Below, one piece after another: positions 51,134 to 61,758 of a DNA stretch of 64,000 nt (the stretch's first letter is position 1; every line of letters begins with the position of its first letter). Source of the stretch: Didymella arachidicola (Eukaryota > Ascomycota > Dothideomycetes > Pleosporales > Didymellaceae); the NCBI GenBank assembly GCA_016630955.3, contig CM049992.1, positions 868,001 through 932,000 on the forward strand, given 5' to 3'. The notes beneath the pieces were generated by a model that saw only the letters and a program-made list of their open reading frames with translations, did not search any database and had not been told where the DNA came from. A program made the position numbers and the translations under genes.

Positions 51134-52285
51134 ATGGCGGCTCCTGAGGACGCGCCCGCGAGACAAGCAGATAAAGCACCAGTCGCTCCCGGTAGCCAGC
51201 CACGCACACGCCCTTCCGTCGACCATACTGACCCTGCGCAGACAATGCGTACTATGAGATCCGCGCCATCCCCGGCAAAGGCTACGGCTGCTTCGCCCTC
51301 GCGCCCATCCCACGAGGCACACGGATCCTAAGCGACACGCCACTGCTCATCGTGCCCGTGGCCGACTACATGAAAGCCGACATCGAAGCATCCTTCAGCA
51401 CGCTCACGCCCGCAGCCAAAGAAGCCTACTTCACCCTGCACTCGGGCCACGGCCAGTCCCGCGCCGCCTGGCCGTCACACATCCACCCCTCGGTCCCCGC
51501 GCGCGACAGACAGCGCATTCAGGAACAGCACGACGCGAGAGTAGGCAGAGAGGCGACGCTCATCTCCATCTTCCAGACTAACTGCATGGAGATGGGGGAC
51601 GGGGCGGCTGTGTTTCTGCATACGAGTCGGTTGAATCATTCGTGCGTGCCGAATGCGTGTTTTACGTGGAACGCGGCGATTGGGAAGGAGACTATTCACA
51701 CGATGCGGGATGTTGAGGAGGGTGCGGAGCTGACGGTTAGTTATGTGGACGGCGAGCATGACAAGAGGCTGCGGGCGTGGGAGCTGCGGCATTATGGGTT
51801 CGTGTGTGGGTGCAAGGCGTGTGGGGACGAAGAGGATGTGAGTCCCTCATGGCGAGTCCTGGTCACATGATGATCTTTGAGCTGAGTGTTATCAACAGGA
51901 ATCGAGCTATGCGTACGCCAGCGCAGAACGCCGCGTGCAGATCCAGGACCTCGAGCGAGAGACTCGATTACTGCGCGGCGCTCGGCTGGGTGAGGGCGCA
52001 AAGCAGCCGGGTTTCGTCAACAAGTTGCTTGAGATGGCGGTTGCGCTGCAGAACGAGGGCGTGTGGGATGCGAGGCTTGCTGGTGTGTTTCTCGATATTG
52101 CGCTGGTCTGCGAGGTCAATGGGGATCTTAAGATGGGTGTTGTGGCGGGCGAGAAGGCGGTGCAGATCAAGAAGGACTGTCAGGGTGTCGATTTCCCGGA
52201 GTTTAAGAAGTATGCAGAGGCTGTGGAGAGGATCAAGGCTAGCAGGCGGCGCGAGATGGGCGAGGCGAATGGGTGGAGGGCATGA
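51134..52285 (+). CDS. SET-domain protein (SMYD/SET5-like lysine methyltransferase)
   Basis: Exons 51134..51191, 51242..51837 and 51899..52285 join in phase to give 346 aa. A short polar lead precedes the SET domain, which starts YEIRAIPGKGYGCFAL and has the cofactor-binding signature RLNHSCVPNA and the ELTVSYVDG strand. A post-SET Cys motif CGCKAC follows. The third exon encodes a helical tail resembling the TPR-like C-terminus of SMYD-type enzymes. Members of this group methylate lysines on histones or other proteins using S-adenosylmethionine. The MYND zinc finger of true SMYDs is absent, as in many fungal SET-domain proteins of this type. The substrate is unknown. Confidence 0.88.
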
Positions 52286-52951
52286 CGGATTGGCGTTCAT
52301 GGGATGAAGAGTGGTTCATCAAAAGTCAATGATACCCAATTGAGTGCAGCACCCATCTGTCACAGATGAGCAGCTGTGAGGAAGTCGTGATGCGGAAGCT
52401 CGCTTATTGGAGCCAAATCCCGGTCATTTTGTCCCTGCATGACGCTGCGACAAGTCTGAAGCGCTGCCGTCATCGCCTTACGCACCTCACCGGCACTTCC
52501 AACGACTGATTGTCAGGTGTCAGTCAACGGGAGGTCGCCCCAACCATGTCCGTTCTCGGCATTTCCTTGAACCAATGCGGCCGTGGAGACTAACTCTCAG
52601 GGTCCACGCATGGAGCGCGTAGCCGCTGACGTCGCTGCCGTATTCCTGCGCCCGGGACCGTCTTGAAACTTGTTGCGCGTCTCTGAGCAGCCTCGAGTTT
52701 GGCCTTTGATCACAGAGTCTCATCCGCACATCCTCCAATCTGCTGACTGCATACAACTAACATCTTCCTGCTTTGAACTGTCAGCTCGCAAACATTCGCT
52801 CTCGTTTGGCTGCTCAGCCACGTCCCTCCAGCGATCATCCTCACGCGCTTTAGCTCCGGATAACTTGACTTCCGTGAAAGCCAAACCACCTTTCCCACCG
52901 CGCACAAGAAACACAGTCCTGAAAGCAGATCTTGTAATACTAGCACGCAAA
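52286..52951. other. Intergenic region before the AhpC/TSA gene
   Basis: There is no gene here. The frame of the next gene is open upstream to 52670, but without a good ATG before 52952, so I treat that part as 5' untranslated. Confidence 0.45.
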
Positions 52952-54014
52952 ATGGCGACCGTAGAGCCAAAAGACAGCGCTCTGCGTCCCGCGTCTGCGT
53001 CTGCGCCACTCAGCTCCGCCGCACCGCCTTCTCCACCACACTCGGCTGGGCGCGAGGCCCTGCCCAAACCCTCGATAGACGCATATGAATACAACACACC
53101 TCCCTTCTCGCCAGCAAGCGATACGCCAGTGTTGCAAGAAGAGCAAGAGGAGTTCGAGGGCACCGTCGACGTCAACAATGATCTGCCGAGCGAGAAGGAC
53201 ATCAAGAAGGTGGAAGACCTGCTCATCTTGGACGCGCAAGGGAAGAGCCGCCCGTTCAGAGAGCTCTACGATGCATCAGGCGTCGCGCCCCGGCAGCTGA
53301 TCATCTTCATCAGGCACTTCTTCTGTGGAGTAAGTTACGCCGCACACTGCAGCGTCCCATACCTAAATGCTGACCCTCCAGAACTGCCAAGAATATCTCC
53401 GCACCCTGTCCTCCTCCATGACACCTGAAGATCTTCTCGCTCTCCCAACACCGACTTCCATAATCGTCATCGGTTGCGGCCGTCCAGAGCTGATACCCAT
53501 GTACACCGAAGCCACAGGCTGCCCGTTCCCCATCTACGCCGAACCGACGCGCAAAATCTACGACTACCTAGGCATGACCCGGACCTTCGACCTCGGCAGC
53601 AAGCCTGCATACATGCAAACCAACGTGCTGATCAACAGCGTCCAGTCGATTTTCCAGGGCCTCTCCACCGGCCGCAAAGCCCTCAAGGGCGGCGACTTCA
53701 AGCAAGTCGGCGGCGAATTTCTCTTCGAAAACGGCGAGTGCACGTGGGTGCATCGCATGAAGACAACAAGGGGCCATGCCGAGGTCAGCGACGTCAGGAA
53801 CCTGCTGGGCTTGGACGACAGCCGGCCCCCGATGCGAAAGCGGTGGAGTCACAGCGTGAAGAAGGAGAAGCAGCAGAACAGACGCAGTATGAGCTGGGGC
53901 CGGCTGAGGAGTAAAAGCAAAGGAGCGAAGGATGTGGAGAAGAGCGGGAGTGTTACGCCAGAGAGGGTCGAGGAGGAGGATCCGGATAGGCAACTTGGCA
54001 GGACGACTGCGTGA
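52952..54014 (+). CDS. AhpC/TSA (PRXL2/AAED1-like) thioredoxin-fold protein
   Basis: Exons 52952..53329 and 53382..54014 join in phase 0 across a 52-bp intron, giving 336 aa. A Ser/Pro-rich N-terminal tail (about 75 residues) precedes a thioredoxin-fold domain. It has a conserved strand IIFIRHFFCGNCQEYLRTL, in which a CxxC pair (CGNC) is created across the splice, then IIVIGCGRPELIPMYTEATG and a GGEFLFENGECTWVHRM strand. This is the AhpC-TSA_2 / peroxiredoxin-like 2 family, thought to be redox-active in the cytosol. The C-terminal 60 residues are basic and low-complexity. The enzymatic activity of fungal members is not established. Confidence 0.85.
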
Positions 54015-56013
54015 TGTTGTTGACGAGGAAGTGTTTACTTTTGTTGCGTTTAGCGATACCTAAGTGCAGCTGAGCTGCATGCGAATGCGATTGAGATGTT
54101 TGCTGGTTTAACGACTTACTGGAGGCGAAGCTTGCGATATGGTGAGAGGGTGCCTTTGCCAAAGCATCGCTGTACCGCTTCCTTACACTGCGCCATCTCT
54201 CCGAAACAAAATCAAGATAATGATAACAGCAAGATTCGGGAGTCTCACCCCCCTTCCCCCGTTCAAAGTCGTTCATGTGTTGCTTGATCAAAAGAACATA
54301 ATATACGAAGCATGTCTGTCCATTTCAAACATGTGCCCAACTTTCCCACCGCCGGTCTCTGGCGGGTATATATCACCACACCGTTCCTCCAAATCCGCCT
54401 CCATAACCGCATCACCGGTCTTCTCAAACCACATAATTTTCCTTATATGTCTGCTGTCTGCTCTGTCTTTGCGGCATGTGAAGACAGTGTCATACGATGT
54501 GTGTTGCCTGCTCTGCTCCTTTCGTCTTCTCAAAAGTGCAATGGATGCGACTTTATGCTGTCTTCTCTGTCTTTGCGCCGCTGGATCGGGAGTGATATAA
54601 GCTGGTCATATGTTATTACCACATCGTTGCAATGCCGAAAACTCTCGATGTCTTCGAGTCTTCTCAAATCGAAGAGGAGCTGGTGCATGGGACTTTCCCC
54701 TCGCCCGGTAGATTTATATGAATGGTTGAGTGTTTGGTGGTTTGGCACTGCGAGATTTGGGAGTATGCATGGGATTAAAAGAAATGCCGAGCTTTTGGTG
54801 GGAGATGAGTCCTGTTTATCTGAGATTGATTTGGCGTGGCTTGTGCATGCCTGGAAGCGCCTGCTCGCAGTGAAGCTTGGTTTATCCTGGCTTTGCGTCT
54901 TTTGGGAGTCGTTGGCAGCATTATCATTACTTTATCTTTTATACTCTGTGGCAAGTCGCTCTCCAACAAGCGTGCTATAGAGTCCCTTCCCTCCGTTCTT
55001 TTCGAAACTTGCTTGCCAGAACTGATGTGCCGCCTCCTCTTCGCTCGTTCCTCGTTGCAAAACCGCATCCTCATCTGCGATTGTTTCGCTGTTGTTTCCC
55101 TACGCAAGTGCGAAACTGGTAATTGTAGTCATGAGAGCACCTCAGGATATCCAGGTGCTGCTATTGATTATACTGCGAGGATTTCTCCACGTAGAGGAAT
55201 GCGTTCGAATGCGGTCGCTGTTGTTTGCAGCTCTTGGGACGTTTAGCGCATGTGGCGCTTTTGCCTTCATCTTCACCTTTACTTTCATCTGAGAAGCTTT
55301 CCTCCAGATGCTGAATCACTCCAAACTTCTCGCAATATTCTTCCTAGTCATACAACGGACCCACAAATCTCAGTGCAGCGCGCCAATATGGAAGCCGGGC
55401 GCGAACGAAGACCATGCGGATAAATTAAGAAAGTACAACGCTGTGGGAAGGACTTCCCGGATCTGGACATGATTGGATCATTGCTTTCTTTCGTCGATAT
55501 AAGCTCAAGGAAGAGGCTACTATCTTTAGTATCAAGACGAGCACAAATAATGCTGGAGTGCATGCCAACAGAAGCTCGAAGACTGGGGACGCAATCGAAC
55601 GCTGGACTGATGGTTGGTTGGTTGGTTGGTATTCATTTTTCGTCTAGTTGATGTGGAATAAGTCCATCATCTCGCCTCCCGAAGGGCATGTACGACGTGC
55701 TAAGCTATGGAATTACAGTGCTGATACACTACCTTAGAAAGCATTTCTTGCCTGCGCGGGTATTGCTACCATTTCAGAACTACAGCTCCCCGTCCAGTTG
55801 GGGAGGCTAAGCGATGTATGTATATTAGGGTAATTTCCTTGCATTCTGAGGCATATATGTGCCGTAGGAGAGAGAGAAAGAGAGATCGTGTGAGTGGAGG
55901 GGGTGAAGGGGTGGAGGGGTGGAGGGGTGGAGGGGTGAAGAGTGTTGCATCGATTGTGCTGGACCTAGCAGAACTAGGTGCAGGTGTTTGCTGCTGTTGC
56001 AGGGCTGCAGGAG
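54015..56013. other. Gene-free stretch with degenerate repeat-like text
   Basis: No gene was recognised between the AhpC/TSA gene and the LINE. The part 54300-55300 repeats pyrimidine-rich phrases such as ATGTCTG, CTGCTCTGTCTTTGCG and CTTCTCAAA, reminiscent of the array at 6990-8060. There is also a short (GTTG)n run near 55612-55629. Confidence 0.45.
55898..55940. repeat. GGGGTGGA tandem repeat
   Basis: About five units of GGGGTGGA or GGGGTGAA lie 75 bp beyond the LINE ORF2 stop, preceded by a GA-rich run. On the minus strand this lies where the 3' untranslated region or tail of the LINE is expected. Confidence 0.8.
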
Positions 56014-59000
56014 CTAGCGGGGGCAGATCTTGGTGAAGTACTGTGTAAGTTTGACAAAGGCGTCAAAGGCCTCTGGCTCCTTCACTAGTGCTGCAGTGTA
56101 CGCTAGGCCATCAGCCTGGCTGGATGGTAGTATTAGTGGTCGCAGCGGCCATCTGCTAAAGCTCCCGCGGGTCTTGCGGCAGAGCACGAGGTGCTCTGGC
56201 GTCTTGTCGCGCCCGCATGAGCAGCTAAGGTTTGCATCCTTGTGATTGTACATTCGGTGATACCAGGCAAAGTCCCCATGCCTAGATTGGATGGAGAGGA
56301 GCCTGGCTAACGTGGCCCTTGGTAGGTCTAGTTCCCTTGGACTGCTGCGTGGTGCATAGTCCAAGTCCCAGCTCTTGTACCATTTCGAGAGCTTAGTCTT
56401 CTTGTCAGACCACCAGGTCTGTTGTGTGTGTCGCAGTGTCTTGCGGGCTATCGTCTTGATGCCTGAGAGTGTAGGCAGAGCGGCTTTTCCAGTCGGGGGT
56501 GAGGGGTGCTGGGCTTCTAGGTTGGCTAATCTGTCTGCTGCCTCGTTCCCCTCAATGTCTAGGTGTCCAGGGGCCCATTTGATAGAGACGTCGTGTGTCT
56601 CCATGGCGCCATGGCACTCCAGGAAGGCCCATTGAGAGGTAGGAGGTGCGTCGCCCCTGAGGCACCAGACCACTGAGGTGCTGTCTATGCACAGCCAGAT
56701 TCGGCGGGTGCGGAGCTCTGGTTGCCTTACGGTATGCTGGAGGCCTCTCCATGCTCCTACTACTTCCGCGTCGAAGACGTGCGAGGTAGGGTTGAGTGAC
56801 CCGCGTCCAGTGTGCAGTTGTTTTCCGTTCTGATACACTGCAAAGCCGTAGGTAACCCGCTTTTCTCCTTCCTTTGTGTACTGTTCAGAGCCATCTGAGA
56901 AGATAGTGACTTCTAGTGGTGAGAGCTGGGCCCACCATTCTTTAAAAGCCTTAGCTGCAGTCTTCTTGTCTAGGCTAAGCGTCGGGTCTGTTCGGCAGCC
57001 AGTCGAGTAGTGAGGGGCTGAGAGTGTAGTCCTGGGGGTCTCTGGTAGAAGAGATGCCATCTGTTGGACTTTCGTCTTGACTCGCTGGGGTTGTCCGGTT
57101 TTTACGCCCCTGTTTACGATAGGTACTGCTGTGCGCCTAGTGAGAGGGTGGTCTGCATCTGTAGTGCGCAGGTGGGTTGCAAATCTGAGTCTGGCTTCCT
57201 CGAGTGCCACTGCTGCCGGTAGCAGTCCGGCGTCTCGGAAGAGTGCAGCTATAGGGGTTGTTCTCCACGCTGGTAGGATGCCTCTTGCCGCTATGGCTAG
57301 TGTTTTGTCTATGGCAGCTATGTGCCACCCAATGTAAGCGCTGACCTCTTGTGGCCTGCCTGGTTTAAGTGTGTGTGGCTTTTTGGTGCGGCCTCTGTAC
57401 CAGCATTCAGTTCCATACAGGAGTGATGGGTACACACAGGCAACAGTGGCCTTGCGGAGGGAGCTGGCTGGGGGTCCATAGGTAGTCCTAGCTAGGCTGC
57501 GAATGTGATAGGCTACCTTGGCAGCTTTTGCCGTGCGCGTAGCTACATGCCGTCGGAAGGTGAGTCTGCGGTCAAACCACACGCCTAACCAGCGCAGGGC
57601 TGGCTGACTGTGCTCTCCACCCGGGAGGATTGGATAGATCGTGAGCTGTTCATCTACGACGCAGGGAGGCGCATAGCTGCTCCGCTGTCTGGTCAGGTGG
57701 ATCATTTCCTGCTTTTCTGGAGCAAAGGTAACCTTATTAGCCTCACCCCATGCTCTGATCTCCCTTAGGTCTTCTGCGAGGAGCTCGACGTTGTCGTCCA
57801 TAGAGTGTGAGGCCTGGTATAGACATATGTCGTCTGCGTACCCAAACCTCCGTTCAGTGTCCATGGATAGTAGCTCTGCCAGGTACAGTGTGTACAGGAC
57901 GGGTGAGAGAGGCGACCCCTGGGGTGTGCCGCAGGCAACTGCGTAGCTAGGAGTGGTGACCTGGCCAAGGCGGACTTGCACCCTCCGGTCAGTTAGGAAT
58001 GAGTCTACAAAGAGGATCGTCCTTTGTGGCCAGCCCTGTTGGGCCATCCGATGCAACAGGCGGTTCTTCAGGAGAGCGTCAAACGCGCCTTGCACATCTA
58101 GGGTGACCATAGTGACGTGCTTTCCAAGCACCCATGCTGCTTCAGTGTCGTGGGTGAACGCTGCAGTGAGGTCTGCTGCAGAGCGTTTTGGAAGCGCGCC
58201 GCCATGCTGGGGGCTGAGGATCTTGTGTGTCATGGCAGTCCATGCAATACGTCTAGCCACAGTTCGTTCGAGTCCCTTTCCAATACAAGACAGAAGCGCT
58301 ATCGGTCTCCAGGAGCGGGGCGATGTCCGGTCTGTTTTCCCCACTTTCGGTATCATGGCTACCTCTGCAAGCTTCCATTGCGCCGGGAAGTGGTTGAGTT
58401 CAAGACACCGCTGGAAGATCCTTCGTACGAGTTCCCCCACCTGAGTCCAGCAGGCGCGGAGTAGTCGCACTGTAGAGCGGTCAGTACCTGGTGATGTGCT
58501 TGACACCCCTATCGTGTTTCGCTCACACTCCTCAAGTGAGATGTGTGTGCTCCACGGGAGGGTGGCTGCAGCCTCCTGGTCTGGACGCTGTCCGAGGTCA
58601 TCTTCTGCTGTGTAGCGGTTGAGAACTTCCTGTCTAAGTGCCTCTGCTTTCTCTAGGGGGTCTGATATCGTTCTGTTGTTCACTTCGAGGGGAGTGTCCT
58701 GGTTCTCTGGCGTGAGCTTGTGCCAGGCAATGATCTTGAACAGGTCCTTGTCGTCTCTAGCGTTATCGATGACGTGCCTCCAGTACTGCCTCTTGGCCTG
58801 TCGGACGGTAGTCTTGAAGGCCTGTCTCTCCTCTGGTAGACTGCCAGAGCAGAGCTGTCTAGCACGTTTGTAGGCCTGGTAGGCGGTCTTGCACTCCTCG
58901 GTCCACCATGGTGCAGCGCGGCCTTCCTTGCGGTTGAGCTTGCCTGCTGCCTGTACAGAGTGCTGTATAGCCTCTGTGAGCAGCGTGACGCATTCTTCTA

Positions 59001-59847
59001 GCTGTGCTGCATCCTGTGTTGCAAGCGGGTCTGCGATGTTTTGGGCACCCATTTCTACCAGCCCAGCGAACTTAGCTAGGCTCGCCTCTGGAACTCTGTA
59101 GTGGTACTGTTCTAGTTGCGGAGTGCCTGGTGTGGAGATGGGGACAGAGGTCACTATCGTCTCATGATCTGAGCCGCTGTGCATGCTAGCATCGACAGCA
59201 GACTGGGCAAACGGGATGTTAGAGAAGGTGAGGTCAAGAACGTGACCAGCGCAGTGTGTTGGCTGCCCTGGCACACCAATGTAGTCCATAGACGCGTTGG
59301 CAGCCCATCTAGCTAGCTCCACTCCTCCGTTGGCTGCAGTGATGGTAGGCTCAAAGGATTCGTGTCTGGCGTTAAAGTCGCCCCCGACAAGGCAGAGCTG
59401 AGGGGGTGTCAGATGTGTGACGTATTGAATGACGTCTGGGGTGTGTGGCTGTCTGTAGCAGTTGAGTATGGCGACTCCATTTACTACCGCCCATAGCATG
59501 TCTGGGTGGTTGAGACTCTCTCTAGCCTGGTACCGTAGGTGGCGGCCTCTGCGGATGTATGTCATCACTCTAGGGCGGACTGAGCCTGGTGTGTTGGGGC
59601 TGTCCCAGGTGCTGATAGGTGCTAGGTGCTTGAAACCAGGGTGAGTGGATGTTCTCGAGTTGGCACATGCGAAGGGCTCTTGAACACACACAACATCTAT
59701 GCCCTTCTGGAAGGCCAGCTCTAGTGTTGTGATGTGCCAGGGCGAGCATCTGCCGACGTTGGCCCAGCATACACGGAGTTGTCTGCTTGGTAGACTGTGC
59801 TGTTGACGCCTGTTGTGGGCTGGTATGTTGTAGGGGTGTTCTAGCAT
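56014..59847 (-). CDS. LINE ORF2: endonuclease, reverse transcriptase and RNase H
   Basis: A 1277-aa product. Its N-terminal APE-like endonuclease (about residues 25-240) shows RVCWANVGRC, VCVQEP, GGDFNARH and GSDHETIV. The reverse transcriptase (about 490-760) has RPIALLSCIGKGLER, TLDVQGAFD, GTPQGSPLSP and the catalytic FGYADD (about 670). A type I RNase H follows, with FSDGSEQ (about 982), DAEVVGAWRGL and the histidine segment WAPGHLDIEGNEAADRLA. The C-terminus carries a CCHC-type motif (CSCGRDKTPEHLVLC). EN-RT-RNH order is usual for the Tad clade of fungal LINEs. Its ATG overlaps the ORF1 stop in ATGCTAG, which suggests translation by termination-reinitiation. It nicks DNA and primes reverse transcription at the target. 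Confidence 0.93.
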   Translation of the reverse strand: MLEHPYNIPAHNRRQQHSLPSRQLRVCWANVGRCSPWHITTLELAFQKGIDVVCVQEPFACANSRTSTHPGFKHLAPISTWDSPNTPGSVRPRVMTYIRRGRHLRYQARESLNHPDMLWAVVNGVAILNCYRQPHTPDVIQYVTHLTPPQLCLVGGDFNARHESFEPTITAANGGVELARWAANASMDYIGVPGQPTHCAGHVLDLTFSNIPFAQSAVDASMHSGSDHETIVTSVPISTPGTPQLEQYHYRVPEASLAKFAGLVEMGAQNIADPLATQDAAQLEECVTLLTEAIQHSVQAAGKLNRKEGRAAPWWTEECKTAYQAYKRARQLCSGSLPEERQAFKTTVRQAKRQYWRHVIDNARDDKDLFKIIAWHKLTPENQDTPLEVNNRTISDPLEKAEALRQEVLNRYTAEDDLGQRPDQEAAATLPWSTHISLEECERNTIGVSSTSPGTDRSTVRLLRACWTQVGELVRRIFQRCLELNHFPAQWKLAEVAMIPKVGKTDRTSPRSWRPIALLSCIGKGLERTVARRIAWTAMTHKILSPQHGGALPKRSAADLTAAFTHDTEAAWVLGKHVTMVTLDVQGAFDALLKNRLLHRMAQQGWPQRTILFVDSFLTDRRVQVRLGQVTTPSYAVACGTPQGSPLSPVLYTLYLAELLSMDTERRFGYADDICLYQASHSMDDNVELLAEDLREIRAWGEANKVTFAPEKQEMIHLTRQRSSYAPPCVVDEQLTIYPILPGGEHSQPALRWLGVWFDRRLTFRRHVATRTAKAAKVAYHIRSLARTTYGPPASSLRKATVACVYPSLLYGTECWYRGRTKKPHTLKPGRPQEVSAYIGWHIAAIDKTLAIAARGILPAWRTTPIAALFRDAGLLPAAVALEEARLRFATHLRTTDADHPLTRRTAVPIVNRGVKTGQPQRVKTKVQQMASLLPETPRTTLSAPHYSTGCRTDPTLSLDKKTAAKAFKEWWAQLSPLEVTIFSDGSEQYTKEGEKRVTYGFAVYQNGKQLHTGRGSLNPTSHVFDAEVVGAWRGLQHTVRQPELRTRRIWLCIDSTSVVWCLRGDAPPTSQWAFLECHGAMETHDVSIKWAPGHLDIEGNEAADRLANLEAQHPSPPTGKAALPTLSGIKTIARKTLRHTQQTWWSDKKTKLSKWYKSWDLDYAPRSSPRELDLPRATLARLLSIQSRHGDFAWYHRMYNHKDANLSCSCGRDKTPEHLVLCRKTRGSFSRWPLRPLILPSSQADGLAYTAALVKEPEAFDAFVKLTQYFTKICPR

Positions 59848-61502
59848 GACGATGGCGGGTCATCGCTCATGCTGGTGTCTTCCCTCTCCGAGGTGGACGG
59901 GTCAGTGTGGATAGTCGATTGTGGGCGGATGCTGCCGGCAGACAGCTGTCCTACATTGAGGCTTCTCTGGCCTGTGGCGGCCCGCCTTGGTCTCTTTGCT
60001 CTGCCAGTGGAAGAGGAGGATGGATAGGAGTTAGTCGTTGTAGGAAGTGATGCGGAAGCCCTGCTATCTCCTTCTTGCCTCTGGGTGGGAGGCTGGGGAG
60101 GCGCTGTCTCCGATGCCTCTAGAGGAGTAGTCTCAGGCTGAAGCGTTGCCTGTCTGAGGGTCTCTTCGACTGTCCTGTAGAGGTGCTGCTGTGCTATCTT
60201 GCCTGCGCGTCGGATAGCCTTCAGCTCGGCTCTTGTAGGCTTGATGCTGTGTCCGTTGACCCGGCGAGGGGCTGCAGGGCAGTTGGCGTGGCTAGCTGGG
60301 TGTGGTCCGTGGCAGTTGGCGCACACGGCTTTGTGGGTGCAGTTGTCCCCGTACGGTCCTTGGTGTCTGTCTGTGCGGTCTCCACAGTGCACGCAGCGCG
60401 CTACCTGGGTGCATCGGGCAGCGTTACAGTAGCCCTGGCAGCCTGGGTTGTGGCGCTGGATGGTAGGGTGCTTGTTGATCACCTTGGAGTACTCGCTGAT
60501 ACCAAAAAGGCGGAACGAGCGGACTGGCTCCTTGTAAGAGATGATCCAGGTGGTAAGGCCACGGTGGTTGGCTCCATGTCGTGAGGCCCTGCAGCTGACC
60601 GGCTGCCTGCCTGTTTGCGAGCATACCTCTTCCTCCACTAGCTGGATAGTCGTGGGTAGTTCTGTGCCGTCGAGGGTTCGAAGGGAACTGGGTACTCCCT
60701 GTACTGCGTAGTTGATCCAGCGTTCTGGGACCCTTACCGCGTCTCCGTCTAGTGCTCTCGCTAGAAGTTCCTGGTTTTCTTGGGTTAGAAGCTGGTCCCG
60801 GATAGACTTATTAGCTGGGGTGATCGCCCAGCCTGTTTTGATTGGTGATGCGGCAGGTATGTCCCTCAGGGTGATTCCTCCTATGCTCTTGCAAACTGCC
60901 TGTCTTACCGCAAATGGTGAGGGTTGTTGCAGTCGCATTGTTGGGTTGGAGATGGCTATGAAGATTCGATCGTCTTCTTTGGGCTTAGCCGACGGACCAG
61001 GCCGGGGTTTAGCAGGGATCAGGGGTCGGTTGGCACCCCTATCTGAGATTTGGGGGTCTCTGGCTACGTCCGCCCAAGAGCGGCGTCCTGACTCTTGGCT
61101 CCCGGGGTTGCTGTGATTAGTGTCACTGCTCCAGCGAGAGCTAGGGGGAGAGTTGCTTGGGGAGAGGGAGGTCAGCGCGTGAACGACCCTCTGCTGCAGC
61201 TCCTGTGCGATCCTGGCTTCTTGCGGGTTAGTGTAGCCCTGTGCGTGTTGATCTACGGCTGCTGCGAAGGCAGTAGTGATGGTGTTCCATAGCTGGGTAA
61301 TTTGCTGAGTCTCAGCGATGTGGCGTTGGACGGCATCAGAGACTCGAGGTTTGGGAGCGCCCCCACCGGGGTTCTGGCTGCTCAGAAGGGGCGCATGGTG
61401 CTGCATGTCCTCCTGGGGCCGTCTTGGAGCGCGTGTATACAACTGCTGGGGGATCTCGTAGTCTGGGGACCCTGTGTGCTGGGAAGAGGGAGACTCTGCC
61501 AT
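59841..61502 (-). CDS. LINE ORF1: Gag-like RNA-binding protein with zinc knuckles
   Basis: A 553-aa product. A polar Gln/Ser/Pro-rich N-terminal part is followed by a middle domain (about residues 160-330). A Cys/His-rich block (about 345-400) then contains CQGYC, CVHC and CANC knuckles. The C-terminal part is basic (RAKRPRRAA). This is the arrangement of Gag-like ORF1 proteins of fungal Tad elements, which coat the element RNA. It ends in TAG, shared with the ATG of ORF2. Confidence 0.88.
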   Translation of the reverse strand: MAESPSSQHTGSPDYEIPQQLYTRAPRRPQEDMQHHAPLLSSQNPGGGAPKPRVSDAVQRHIAETQQITQLWNTITTAFAAAVDQHAQGYTNPQEARIAQELQQRVVHALTSLSPSNSPPSSRWSSDTNHSNPGSQESGRRSWADVARDPQISDRGANRPLIPAKPRPGPSAKPKEDDRIFIAISNPTMRLQQPSPFAVRQAVCKSIGGITLRDIPAASPIKTGWAITPANKSIRDQLLTQENQELLARALDGDAVRVPERWINYAVQGVPSSLRTLDGTELPTTIQLVEEEVCSQTGRQPVSCRASRHGANHRGLTTWIISYKEPVRSFRLFGISEYSKVINKHPTIQRHNPGCQGYCNAARCTQVARCVHCGDRTDRHQGPYGDNCTHKAVCANCHGPHPASHANCPAAPRRVNGHSIKPTRAELKAIRRAGKIAQQHLYRTVEETLRQATLQPETTPLEASETAPPQPPTQRQEGDSRASASLPTTTNSYPSSSSTGRAKRPRRAATGQRSLNVGQLSAGSIRPQSTIHTDPSTSEREDTSMSDDPPSSC

Positions 61503-61758
61503 CCTATTAAGCTCCTTGCGCGTCGCGCAGGGGGCCTAGGCGGACGTTAGAGGTACTCCCAGAGTGGCCGCAGTGAGCCGGATCGTTTGCTGTGATTTTT
61601 GGGGCTTCTGTGCTGGACTGATGGGAGATATCTGTAGCTTCGATGGCTGCCAGATCGAGCGGTGACACGAGCTAACGATAGAACCCTATGCAATATTTAC
61701 TTCTGTGAATGCGCAGTCTAGTAGAGAGACGGGATTATGAATACAACAATGTCTAATC

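Larger units (their letters stand above)
56014..61502 (-). mobile_element. Non-LTR retrotransposon (LINE, Tad-like), both ORFs intact
   Basis: The element is read from right to left. The coding core holds ORF1 (61502..59841) and ORF2 (59847..56014), which overlap by seven bases. There is no sign of 5' truncation into ORF1, and no stop codons break either frame. The outer ends are not resolved. The 5' leader probably reaches to about 61660 and the 3' end to about 55850. I could not confirm a poly(A) tail or target-site duplication. Confidence 0.88.
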
